Origin: Singulisphaera sp. GP187
GTDB taxonomy: Bacteria; Planctomycetota; Phycisphaerae; Phycisphaerales; SM1A02
NCBI GenBank assembly: GCA_945862215.1
Contig: CAMAXY010000023.1
Coordinates: 1-39,831 of the forward strand
DNA length: 39,831 nt
Reading direction: 5' to 3'
The notes under the pieces are model-generated. The model was not told the DNA's origin. It was given only the letters and a program-made list of their open reading frames with translations, and did no database searches. This document shows, one piece after another, positions 1 to 7,706 of this stretch. The translations under genes and the position numbers were made by a program. Position 1 is the stretch's first letter, and each line of letters starts with the position of its first letter.

Positions 1-351
1 CATGATCGTGATTGCGTGGTCTATCCCGCGACGCATGACAATGACACGACGCTTGGATGGTGGAAATCTCTTCCCGCAACTTCGCGCGAAAGATTCGTTC
101 GTTTCGCGGGATCGAATGCTGCGCAGAAACCAAATGAAGCGATGATTCGCATCGCCTTCGAGTCGCCTGCACAACTTGCCATCATTCCTCTGCAGGACAT
201 TCTTGGTTTGGATCGTTCAGCACGCATGAATCTTCCTGGCACCCCCAAAGGAAATTGGTGCTGGCGTTTGGGTACAGATTGGCATGCGCGTCGTGTTCCA
301 AGCGCAAAGAATCTGCATGCGCTTGCAGCGCTCACTGGTCGAATTGTTTAA
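1..351 (+). CDS. malQ: 4-alpha-glucanotransferase, C-terminal part (partial)
   Basis: Only the last 116 residues are in the window; the frame is open from base 1, so the gene begins upstream. The visible part has the GH77 C-terminal landmarks: Y-P-A-T-H-D-N-D-T at visible residues 8-16, followed by GWW, and a late M-N-L-P-G-T-P-K-G-N-W-x-W-R-L motif near the end. In this family the THDNDT region is part of the active site of amylomaltase, which transfers glucan segments between maltodextrins in the cytoplasm. It lies 38 bases upstream of an alpha-glucan phosphorylase on the same strand, which fits a maltodextrin/glycogen-utilisation operon. Identification of the family is firm; start and N-terminal half cannot be assessed. 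Confidence 0.93.
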   Translation, partial: HDRDCVVYPATHDNDTTLGWWKSLPATSRERFVRFAGSNAAQKPNEAMIRIAFESPAQLAIIPLQDILGLDRSARMNLPGTPKGNWCWRLGTDWHARRVPSAKNLHALAALTGRIV

Positions 352-389
352 CAGCAATTCGCTGTGGATTTGGTACAAATACTCGACTC

Positions 390-2519
390 ATGTCTCGTTC
401 AAAGCAATCTCCATCTATTGGCGTCGACGATCTCGTCGGACACTTGCGTGACTTGGCGTCCAATCTTTGGTGGGCATGGAACGAAGAGGGTTGGTCCGTC
501 TTTCAGAGTTTGGATCCCAACGAATGGCGCGCAACCAATTACTCACCGCTTGGAACTCTTGAACGCACTTCGCATGCGCGCCTTGAAGTACTTGCATGCG
601 ATCCTATCTTTGTGAAGCGCGTCTATGACGGTCTTGCTGCACGAGCTGCATATTTGGGAGAACGGGCATGGTTTCAGCGGGGCGCAACAGCAAAGCAAGA
701 AGGTTTTCGAGTCGCATATTTCTGCAGCGAGTATGGTCTTCATGAATCAATCCAACAATATGCGGGCGGACTTGGCATTCTTGCAGGCGATCATCTGAAG
801 AGCGCATCTGATTTAGGTATTCCGCTCGTCGCCATTGGTTTGGCATATCGACACGGTTATTACATTCAGCAATTGTCTCGCGATGGTTCGACGCAGGTGC
901 TCTATCCAGAGTACGACTTCAATCGATGGGGGCTCGAAGACACACACCGCACAATCGCATGTCCAATCGGCTCGCGACTTGTGACGGCGCGCATTTGGCG
1001 TATGTGGGTTGGGCGAGTTCCGCTCTATTTGCTCGACACCGATCTGAAAGCGAACGCTCCTGAAGATCGTCGATTGACTGAGGGTTTGTACAAAGGCGAA
1101 CCGCTACTTCGATTACGGCAGCAGATTTTGCTTGGTGTCGGCGGAGTTCTCGCATTGAAAGCACTTGGCGAGCGCGTCAGCGTCTTGCATCTCAATGAAG
1201 GTCACGCTGCATTCGCTGCCGTGCAGCGCGCACTTGATGTTCACTCGCCTGGCCAACCGATTCAGGATTCATTTGATGCGGTGCGCCGAGCGACCGTCTT
1301 CACAACGCATACGCCAGTCTCCGCAGGTCATGATCGTTACAACTCAGAAATGGTCGTACAAGAACTCTCCGGCGTTATGGCTCGCAGTGGTTTGACGCCG
1401 ATGCAAATTGCAGATCTCGGCCGCATCAAAGCGGGCGATATCAAAGAGACATTCTGTATGACTGTCTTGGCCCTTCGATTGGCGGAGCGCGTCAACGGAG
1501 TCTCGAAACTTCACGGCGAGGTGAGCCGCGAAATGTGGAAAGAGTTTTATGGCGTGCCAGCGGCAAAGGTTCCCATTGGCTCGATCACAAATGGCGTTCA
1601 TGTCAAGACGTGGATCGATCCAGATGCAGAACGATTTTGGAAAGATGAGATTGCGCTTCGTTTGACCAAGCAAGCGCCTACGGCCACTGGATGGCGACAT
1701 GCAGAAGATGTTTCCCCCACAAAGTTTTGGGCTTTACGCAGCAGGTTGCGTCATCGAATGGTTCACTTTGTAAGAGATCGTTTGGCGATTCAGTGCAAGC
1801 GTCGCGGCGAAGGGCAGGGGGCAGTCGCGGAAACATATTCGCTCCTTGACGAAGATGTGCTGACAATTGGTTTCGCGCGCAGGTTTGCAACATATAAACG
1901 CGCGCCACTGGTCTTTCATGACGCGGATCGTTTGGCTCGCATCTTGACCAACACGGATCGGCCTGTGCAAATTATTTTCGCAGGCAAGGCGCATCCGCGT
2001 GATGAAGACGGCCAAGTATTTGTTCGGCAAATTTTCGAACTGACTCGTGATGCACGCTTTGGCGGACGCGTTGCATTGATCGAGGAATATGACATGCATG
2101 TTGGTCGGATGCTTGTCGCAGGTTGCGATGTTTGGTTGAACACGCCAATACGTCCATATGAAGCCAGTGGCACGAGCGGAATGAAACCAACATTGCACGG
2201 CGGGCTGAATCTTTCAATTCTCGACGGTTGGTGGCCAGAAGCTTCAGACGGAATCAATGGATGGAATATCGGCGGAACTGAAACATTCGCAGACACGAAA
2301 CTTCAGGACGCATCCGACGCAGCAAATCTTTACCGACTATTGGAAGAATCAGTTGTCCCTCAGTTTTACGAACAAGATGCCGCTGGGATTCCGCATGGTT
2401 GGATTGCGCGTGCTCTGCACAGCGCCGCAACCGTGCCCCCGGTTTTCAATTCCCACCGAATGGTGGCGGAATACACACGCAAGGCGTATGTACCCGCTCA
2501 CCAAATTCGTGGGAGTTGA
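390..2519 (+). CDS. glgP: Alpha-glucan (glycogen/maltodextrin) phosphorylase
   Basis: A 709-residue GT35 phosphorylase of the shorter bacterial type (the alpha-glucan phosphorylase subfamily with an N-terminal DUF3417-like region, seen here as N-L-W-W-A-W-N-E-E around residues 22-30). It releases glucose-1-phosphate from alpha-1,4-glucans using pyridoxal phosphate. Landmarks: HLNEGHAAF, T-T-H-T-P-V-x-A-G-H-D, F-A-x-x-Y-K-R, and E-A-S-G-T-S-G-M-K, with the PLP-binding lysine expected at Lys599. The frame is open back to base 255, but the ATG at 390 is chosen because M-S-R-S-K..DDL..L..N-L-W-W is the usual family start and the longer version would overlap malQ by about 100 bases. It is cytoplasmic and probably co-transcribed with malQ. 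Confidence 0.93.
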   Translation: MSRSKQSPSIGVDDLVGHLRDLASNLWWAWNEEGWSVFQSLDPNEWRATNYSPLGTLERTSHARLEVLACDPIFVKRVYDGLAARAAYLGERAWFQRGATAKQEGFRVAYFCSEYGLHESIQQYAGGLGILAGDHLKSASDLGIPLVAIGLAYRHGYYIQQLSRDGSTQVLYPEYDFNRWGLEDTHRTIACPIGSRLVTARIWRMWVGRVPLYLLDTDLKANAPEDRRLTEGLYKGEPLLRLRQQILLGVGGVLALKALGERVSVLHLNEGHAAFAAVQRALDVHSPGQPIQDSFDAVRRATVFTTHTPVSAGHDRYNSEMVVQELSGVMARSGLTPMQIADLGRIKAGDIKETFCMTVLALRLAERVNGVSKLHGEVSREMWKEFYGVPAAKVPIGSITNGVHVKTWIDPDAERFWKDEIALRLTKQAPTATGWRHAEDVSPTKFWALRSRLRHRMVHFVRDRLAIQCKRRGEGQGAVAETYSLLDEDVLTIGFARRFATYKRAPLVFHDADRLARILTNTDRPVQIIFAGKAHPRDEDGQVFVRQIFELTRDARFGGRVALIEEYDMHVGRMLVAGCDVWLNTPIRPYEASGTSGMKPTLHGGLNLSILDGWWPEASDGINGWNIGGTETFADTKLQDASDAANLYRLLEESVVPQFYEQDAAGIPHGWIARALHSAATVPPVFNSHRMVAEYTRKAYVPAHQIRGS

Positions 2520-2537
2520 AATGCCGTCATTGACCAC

Positions 2538-3221
2538 TCAGTTGCTTCGTCGTCGTCGTCGTCGTGATGCCATTGGAAATCCACCAAGAATCGCAATCAA
2601 TCCTGCAGGAGTTGGGACAAGATTTGCGTTTGCCCAATCAATCGCAGCATCATGATCTGCTTCAGATTCCCCCAAATTGAAGACAAGCCAGAATGTGTCG
2701 CTTGTTGAATACGAAGATGAACTTGCGTTGAGCGATACGAGATAGATGCCATTGGCTGGATCAATGCCGCTCATTCCTTCGATGAAGTACGAGGGATGAA
2801 GGTCAAATCCTTCGCTCACGAGAAATGAAAATCCACCGCCGCTTGTTGTGTTTCCAGAAGCTCCGCCAAATTCAGCCATGACCGATGCATTTGCGAACGA
2901 AACAAATTCACTTCCGTTCCAGTTTGAAAGTCCAGCGAGCACATTCAAATTGATGACGGAGCCTATGAGGTTCGATCCAAATCCAGGGTCCTCGCTCGCA
3001 AATGGAAAGAATGGATCTTCGCCAAAGTCCGCTTCGAAGACTCGCGCGGTTGAATCCACAATTGTGTCAGTGGTGTCATCCCAACTTGCGCTTTGCAGTT
3101 GGCCACCTTGCGCCCAAATGTATCCATCAACATGTTGTGGACTTGCGAACGATGCATAGCCAAGAAAACTCGCAATGATAGTTGTCATGATGTGCCGTGA
3201 AAATTGAGAAATGCGATTCAT
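2538..3221 (-). CDS. Secreted protein with PEP-CTERM-like C-terminal sorting tail
   Basis: A 227-residue exported protein. The N-terminus has a basic start and hydrophobic stretch (signal peptide, about residues 1-27). The C-terminus reads V-P-T-P-A-G, then a short hydrophobic segment, then M-A-S followed by six arginines: the layout of a PEP-CTERM-like sorting signal in the Pro-Thr-Pro form common in planctomycetes. The body (V-F-x-A-x-F-G-E-D-P..D-P-G-F; N-G-I-Y-L-V-S; S-D-T-F-W-L-V-F-N; H-D-A-A-I-D-W..N-L) aligns by eye with the next gene upstream (3289-4098), so the two are paralogues that differ in their C-terminal anchoring module. It lies 67 bases after that gene and is probably in one operon with it. 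Molecular function is unknown. Its stop lies 18 bases from the stop of glgP, so the two genes converge. Confidence 0.8.
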   Translation of the reverse strand: MNRISQFSRHIMTTIIASFLGYASFASPQHVDGYIWAQGGQLQSASWDDTTDTIVDSTARVFEADFGEDPFFPFASEDPGFGSNLIGSVINLNVLAGLSNWNGSEFVSFANASVMAEFGGASGNTTSGGGFSFLVSEGFDLHPSYFIEGMSGIDPANGIYLVSLNASSSSYSTSDTFWLVFNLGESEADHDAAIDWANANLVPTPAGLIAILGGFPMASRRRRRRSN

Positions 3222-3288
3222 AAAAACTCCTGTAAAAGGGATGAAGGGAATGAAGAAATTCGTGATTCATTAAATTGTTTGGTGGATT

Positions 3289-4098
3289 TCATTGGCATGC
3301 TCCCCAGGCACTCAGAAGAGTCGCCAGATCGACACCGTCAACAAGTCCACTGCTATCGATGTCGCCTGTTCCTGATCCACCCCAATTGCTCAAGATGGTC
3401 GCAAGATCTGTTCCGCCAACAATCCTGTCGTGATCAATGTCTGCTAGGCATGGATTCGCAGCCAGATTGTCTTCGACCCAGATTTGCGCCAATTCGTGAT
3501 CGATTGTGTTCGATGCATAATTCATCACGATCCAGAATGATTCGCTCGTAGAAAGGGATGGATCGGTTGGCCACAACTCAAGTTCGAGCAAGTAGATTCC
3601 TGCATCTGGGGTCGCAAATCCTGACGCGGGAAGAATGCTGAATGAAAAGTGCCTATGCCATCCACCATCGGGTTGGACTGCAAGCGAAAAACCAGCTACA
3701 GGAACTGCAGCAGTCGTGATATTCGCAGTGAGAAAAGACATTTTGACCTTCTCGCCCAAAGTAGGTCCGCCAGAATCAGTTTGCGAAAATCCATTTCCAT
3801 TCCAAACAAGAAGTGGCGAGCGCATGTTGAAGCCGATTCGAAATGATGGATGAAATGCACTCGGGAAGGCATCGAATCCTGGATTTGCCGTGAAGTTTGT
3901 AACGCCAGTGTCTCCAAAACGTGCCGAAAAAACGCGCCGAGGTTCTCCCAGTCCACCATCCGCGACGATGTGGGTTGTCAATCGTCCGGCAGCGTTCGCG
4001 TCAACACCGATATCGCCAACATGCTGACCAAAGATATTTGATGTGAACGCTCCAAGGAGCAGGATGCAACGGAGAAAATTTGTGGTCGACTTATTCAT
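3289..4098 (-). CDS. Secreted protein with C-terminal dockerin-like domain
   Basis: A 269-residue exported protein with a signal peptide at residues 1-24. The body has the same architecture as the protein at 2538-3221: H-V-G-D-I near the mature N-terminus, R-V-F-S-A-R-F-G-D, N-P-G-F-D, D-G-G-W-H-R-H-F-S-F, D-A-G-I-Y-L-L-E-L, S-E-S-F-W-I-V-M-N and H-E-L-A-Q-I-W-V-E-D-N-L. The last ~55 residues are two dockerin-like calcium-loop repeats (D-I-D-H-D-R-I-V-G-G-T-D-L-A-T-I-L-S-N-W-G and D-I-D-S-S-G-L-V-D-G-V-D-L-A-T-L-L-S-A-W-G), of the planctomycete type. The G-W-H-R-H motif and the nearby His-rich protein hint at metal association, which is only inference. It starts 13 bases after the stop of the prepilin-like gene, so co-transcription is likely. 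Confidence 0.82.
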   Translation of the reverse strand: MNKSTTNFLRCILLLGAFTSNIFGQHVGDIGVDANAAGRLTTHIVADGGLGEPRRVFSARFGDTGVTNFTANPGFDAFPSAFHPSFRIGFNMRSPLLVWNGNGFSQTDSGGPTLGEKVKMSFLTANITTAAVPVAGFSLAVQPDGGWHRHFSFSILPASGFATPDAGIYLLELELWPTDPSLSTSESFWIVMNYASNTIDHELAQIWVEDNLAANPCLADIDHDRIVGGTDLATILSNWGGSGTGDIDSSGLVDGVDLATLLSAWGACQ

Positions 4099-4111
4099 TA
4101 TTGTTCATCTT

Positions 4112-4876
4112 TCATTGCAAGGTTGGATCAAATCGATTGTGTTCGCAGTCCTCATAGACATCGTCAAATTCCATTGTTGCGACATGTCCATCGAGAAAAC
4201 TCCAGTTCGATTTCGATGGACGCGTTGGCGCTTGCCGATCTGCAGCGTTTATTGCAACTTGGCTCGAAGCAAATTTTGGTGCATCAGTGGCTGCAAGTGG
4301 ACACCACTCTTCGATATGGGGATGATCCGAGGCGGCGAATGCGCCTTCTTCAGCCATAAGTAGAAAGCAAACAATCTTGCTTGGATCTCGAATGCCGTTC
4401 ATCGAATCAACGCCAGACCCCGCACCACCAAGCGCGACCATCGGTGAATAGTTTCGTGATAAATAGTTGTTTAGTCCGTAACTCGTTTGGCGATACGCAG
4501 CCGATGCGCCACTTCCAACAGGAGTCCCAGATTCTCCAACATCTTGTGACCAGTGTGGAGAATTGTCCAAAGGACTTTTCACCGACATGACTCCTCCGTA
4601 ATAAGGGCGCAGTGTTTGGACAAACGAATTCTTCACATTGCCGATTCCGCCATGTGGCAATCCAGCATCTACGAAGTGATCTTTGAACACATTCATGTAA
4701 GCAGCGTGCGCAACCGATAGACCGCGAAGATTGGAAAGATCGCCAGCGATATGCGAATATCTCTGCACCATCCCAATCGCAGGGAAACTCAATCCGACGA
4801 GGATTGAGATGATGCCAATGACCACGAGCAGTTCAATCAATGTGAACGCGCGTGCATCAAATGAAGATGATGGCAT
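4112..4876 (-). CDS. Type II secretion/pilin-like prepilin protein (DUF1559-like)
   Basis: A 254-residue protein beginning M-P-S-S-S-F-D-A-R-A followed by F-T-L-I-E-L-L-V-V-I-G, the prepilin signal with cleavage expected between Ala10 and Phe11, Glu at mature position 5, and one membrane helix. The C-terminal region has F-L-D-G-H-V-A-T-M, the H/DG-type ending common in planctomycete pseudopilins. The frame is open to 5014, but the ATG at 4876 is preferred: a GAGG lies just upstream and the prepilin leader then has normal length; ATG 4891 is the alternative. It heads a minus-strand set with the two secreted proteins downstream. Whether it belongs to a secretion machine or is one of the many stand-alone planctomycete prepilins cannot be told from here. 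Confidence 0.85.
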   Translation of the reverse strand: MPSSSFDARAFTLIELLVVIGIISILVGLSFPAIGMVQRYSHIAGDLSNLRGLSVAHAAYMNVFKDHFVDAGLPHGGIGNVKNSFVQTLRPYYGGVMSVKSPLDNSPHWSQDVGESGTPVGSGASAAYRQTSYGLNNYLSRNYSPMVALGGAGSGVDSMNGIRDPSKIVCFLLMAEEGAFAASDHPHIEEWCPLAATDAPKFASSQVAINAADRQAPTRPSKSNWSFLDGHVATMEFDDVYEDCEHNRFDPTLQ

Positions 4877-4956
4877 AGATCCTCGAAGCATAAAGTTTAG
4901 AAAGTCTAAAAAAATGAAAAGACCCCTGTAACAGAGCGAAATCTGCTTGGGGAACC

Positions 4957-5358
4957 TCAGACGCCGATCGAGGAGATCGGTGGAGGGCGAGCCCGATTTG
5001 CGCTGAGCGCGCAATCAGCAGGGGCCACAATTGTCGTGGCGATCACTCTTTGGCAAATGCGTTCTTTCAGAACGAGAGCAGGAGCATCTGTTGTCTGACA
5101 TGCAAGCGCAAGAATCGTGGCACAGGTGTCACAATTTTGCTCGTCTTGTCCATCTGTGTCAGTGTGGGAATGTCTTGTGTCGGAAGATTCTTGATTATCA
5201 CCGGATTCGTGTTCGTGGCCTTGATGGTGATCACACACTTCGGAAATCGAATGATTTTCGTGGCAATGAGCAGTGACAATATGAATAGATCTCAGCCCTG
5301 CGGTGCCAAGCACGAGGGTCAGAATCAGAGCGATTCGGGTGAGAATCGATTCACGCAC
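4957..5358 (-). CDS. Small exported histidine-rich protein, possible metal binding
   Basis: A 133-residue protein with an N-terminal hydrophobic segment (residues 8-30, signal peptide or anchor), then a His/Asp/Glu-rich stretch (about residues 30-75) with H-C-H-E-N-H, C-D-H-H-Q-G-H-E-H and R-H-S-H motifs, then C-D-T-C and a short hydrophobic region. It ends R-A-R-P-P-P-I, a tail I associate with small His-rich membrane proteins (DUF2946-like), though I cannot confirm membership. The histidines and paired cysteines suggest binding of a transition metal in the periplasm; that is inference. It lies upstream of the prepilin-like and GWHRH-containing secreted genes on the same strand. Confidence 0.65.
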   Translation of the reverse strand: MRESILTRIALILTLVLGTAGLRSIHIVTAHCHENHSISEVCDHHQGHEHESGDNQESSDTRHSHTDTDGQDEQNCDTCATILALACQTTDAPALVLKERICQRVIATTIVAPADCALSANRARPPPISSIGV

Positions 5359-5402
5359 AGATGAAATATAGCCCGCACCAAGCGAAAGTCAAGAAATTTA
5401 TC

Positions 5403-6494
5403 TCAAGGAGTCGCAGGCTTGGAAGTTGGAGGCTGGACTGATGGTGGGGTGCGAACTTCGGCAAGTCGATTTTGAATCAGGTCGATCTCGTCTGGATCAG
5501 CCAATAACAGGGATTTATCCAAGGAAAGTATTGCGAGGTCTCTTTGTCCGCCACGCATCTGGACTTCTGCGAGCGCGACATACGCAAGTGCCTCTTGTTT
5601 CTTGGACAGCGAAATCGCACGTAGGGCTGCCATGGTTGCACGTGCAAGATCTGGTTTAGGAAAGAGTGGCGATGCCAACATCTTGGCGACTTCTGACGCA
5701 ACCTCCCAATCGTTCGAATTTGCAATGAGAGAATCGCAGAGTTCCAGAGCTTCAGCAGTCTTGCCAGATTGTTGCAAGATGCTGACTCGCAAGAGTCGGC
5801 CTTCGCGCGCGAGAGATTTATTCGAATCTTTTTCCATTTCAGTTACGACTTCAAGAGCAGCATCCCATTGACGACGGTCTATCAAAATATTCAAGTTCTT
5901 TTCAAAATTCATAAAACGCTTGGTTGCGGCTGCGCCTTGTTCATACATTTCCTTGCGTCCTTCTGGTGTCCACTTTCCTGCAAACACAGCAGCGAGAACA
6001 TCCTTCAGATCACGCGGACTTCCAATCCAAACAATCTTGCCATCTCGTGCAAGAAATGCAGTCGGCAAAGTATTCTGCCACGACTCAGACATAAACTGTC
6101 GGTATGTGCTTCGGTCTGGATCGCATCCAATCGCAAATCGGATTCCTTCTTTGTACTTTGGCGAATCTAAGAGAGGCAGGATCCCACCAGCGGGTTCTTC
6201 TGTGACTCCGATGATAATGAGGCCTTGATCCCGATATTCATCAGCAAATTTCGAAAGTTGTGTTAAAGACTCACGCGCGGGAGTAATCGCCGTTGACCAA
6301 AACGAAATCAAAAAAGTTTTCGACTGGTCTTTGAAATCAGGTGCGGCCCCGCGAGCCCACTGTTCGATATCTGGAATGGGCATTGGCGAGCCGAATGTGA
6401 GTGGGGGCCGTACGGCACTCGCTTGCCCCGCGTGCGCTTGCGATGAGGCAATCAAAAAAATCTGCGCAACGAAAAAAAGTAAACTTGGAATCAT
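5403..6494 (-). CDS. Exported thioredoxin-fold/TPR protein lacking the CxxC motif
   Basis: A 363-residue exported protein. Residues 1-22 form a signal peptide ending A-H-A. Residues ~32-175 look like a TlpA/AhpC-type thioredoxin domain: F-L-I-S-F-W-S-T, then E-S-L-x-x-L at the start of the first helix, L-I-I-I-G-V-T-E-E, L-P-T-A-F-L-A-R-D-G-K-I-V-W-I-G and a following helix. Where the family has W-C-x-x-C, this protein has A-I-T-P-A (residues 69-73), so both redox cysteines are replaced (Ile70 and Ala73). Residues ~205-345 are helical TPR-like repeats and the end is Pro/Thr-rich. It therefore probably does not carry out thiol-disulfide exchange and may be a binding or scaffolding protein. It is transcribed apart from its neighbours. 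Confidence 0.75.
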   Translation of the reverse strand: MIPSLLFFVAQIFLIASSQAHAGQASAVRPPLTFGSPMPIPDIEQWARGAAPDFKDQSKTFLISFWSTAITPARESLTQLSKFADEYRDQGLIIIGVTEEPAGGILPLLDSPKYKEGIRFAIGCDPDRSTYRQFMSESWQNTLPTAFLARDGKIVWIGSPRDLKDVLAAVFAGKWTPEGRKEMYEQGAAATKRFMNFEKNLNILIDRRQWDAALEVVTEMEKDSNKSLAREGRLLRVSILQQSGKTAEALELCDSLIANSNDWEVASEVAKMLASPLFPKPDLARATMAALRAISLSKKQEALAYVALAEVQMRGGQRDLAILSLDKSLLLADPDEIDLIQNRLAEVRTPPSVQPPTSKPATP

Positions 6495-6542
6495 GTCAAA
6501 AGGGTACAGACCGCAGCATGCAATATCCGTTAGATTAGTCCC

Positions 6543-7694
6543 ATGCGCAAGAGATCAGCATGGCTGAAAGTACTCCCTGATCTGCCAGTTTTTGGTGGGA
6601 TGGTCTTTGGGGCACTCTTGGTGGCTCGCCCTGAGTGGTTTGGCTTGGCTGCGCACGGCGCTTTGCCAATAGCGCATGTTGTCAATCCACCGTTCTATAT
6701 CTTTCCACTTGTTTTAATTGCAATTTTGTGGTGTGCACTTCGTGCCTCCGAACATGCTGAAGCTGTTGCAATCAAATTGCCCGATCCGTTTGGGAGTTTG
6801 GTATTGACTATCTCCGCTGTGTTTATTGAAGTTGCCCTCGTCATTGGCGTGATGATGACTGGAACTGCGGCGGACACTGTTGCACGCGACACGATGTTTG
6901 CAACATTGATGATGATCTTGAATGGATTGGTTGGATTGGCTCTCATCGCAGGGGCTTTACGTAAACGAGAGCAACCTTTCAATGCCCAATCAAGTTCGTC
7001 ATACCTTGGTGTGATCGGAGCGATTTGCACGATTGGTCTTGTGCTGCCACGTTTTACAACCTCAGAACCTGGCGGATACATGTCCGATCAGATGGACTTC
7101 TTTGTCGCAGGCGCATCATTCGCCGTCTATGGCGCGTTCCTCTTTCTGCAAAGTTCATCGCATCGAGATTTCTTTGTCGCCGCTCGTGAAGAGGCGCAGA
7201 GTCATGTCAGCCATAGCCATTTAGCGGATGCGCCACTCTGGAAGTCCATATGCTTATTGGTGATTGCATTGCTTTCTGTCGTGCTGCTCTCAGAATCATT
7301 GGGCGATCTTCTTGTTGGTTTCTTGGTAAAAAACTCTCTTCCTCCAGCATTGCAGGGAGTTGTTATTGCGTTCCTTGTGCTTCTTCCAGAAGGGATCGCT
7401 GCAGTTCGATCGGCATTGAGTTCCAATGTTCAACGCACCATAAACATTCTGCATGGTTCTGCACTGAGCACCATTGGCTTGACAATTCCGGCTGTGCTCT
7501 TTGTGGCAATGCTCTTTGGTAAGCGAGTTGAATTGGGACTTCAAGCGCCCGAAATTTGCCTCTTGGCGGCAACGATGGTTCTTTCAATGCTTCACTTTGG
7601 AGCAGGTAAGACCAACATGATGCAGGGAATCGTTCATGCGATGCTCTTTGCAGTATGGATCGCACTCTTGTTGGATCCGCGCACTTATTTATAG
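6543..7694 (+). CDS. chaA: Calcium/proton antiporter (ChaA/CAX family)
   Basis: A 383-residue inner-membrane protein with about 11 hydrophobic segments in two related halves. The diagnostic acidic motifs of the cation/H+ exchanger family are in place: F-I-E-V-A-L-V-I-G-V-M-M-T-G in the first half (Glu96) and L-L-P-E-G-I-A-A-V-R..N-I-L-H-G-S-A-L-S-T-I-G-L-T-I-P in the second (Glu283). These glutamates carry the cation in CAX/ChaA proteins. A His-containing loop (S-H-V-S-H-S-H) lies at about residues 220-226, where these transporters often have an acidic or His-rich loop. The role is export of Ca2+ (or Na+/K+ in some homologues) in exchange for protons. It is convergent with adenine deaminase, with only 12 bases between the stops. 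Confidence 0.88.
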   Translation: MRKRSAWLKVLPDLPVFGGMVFGALLVARPEWFGLAAHGALPIAHVVNPPFYIFPLVLIAILWCALRASEHAEAVAIKLPDPFGSLVLTISAVFIEVALVIGVMMTGTAADTVARDTMFATLMMILNGLVGLALIAGALRKREQPFNAQSSSSYLGVIGAICTIGLVLPRFTTSEPGGYMSDQMDFFVAGASFAVYGAFLFLQSSSHRDFFVAAREEAQSHVSHSHLADAPLWKSICLLVIALLSVVLLSESLGDLLVGFLVKNSLPPALQGVVIAFLVLLPEGIAAVRSALSSNVQRTINILHGSALSTIGLTIPAVLFVAMLFGKRVELGLQAPEICLLAATMVLSMLHFGAGKTNMMQGIVHAMLFAVWIALLLDPRTYL

Positions 7695-7706
7695 GCATTA
7701 CCGTAA

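Noticed and set aside
255..389. N-terminal extension of the phosphorylase frame to 255
   Set aside because: It overlaps malQ by ~100 bases and adds residues unlike the family; ATG 390 gives the usual start.
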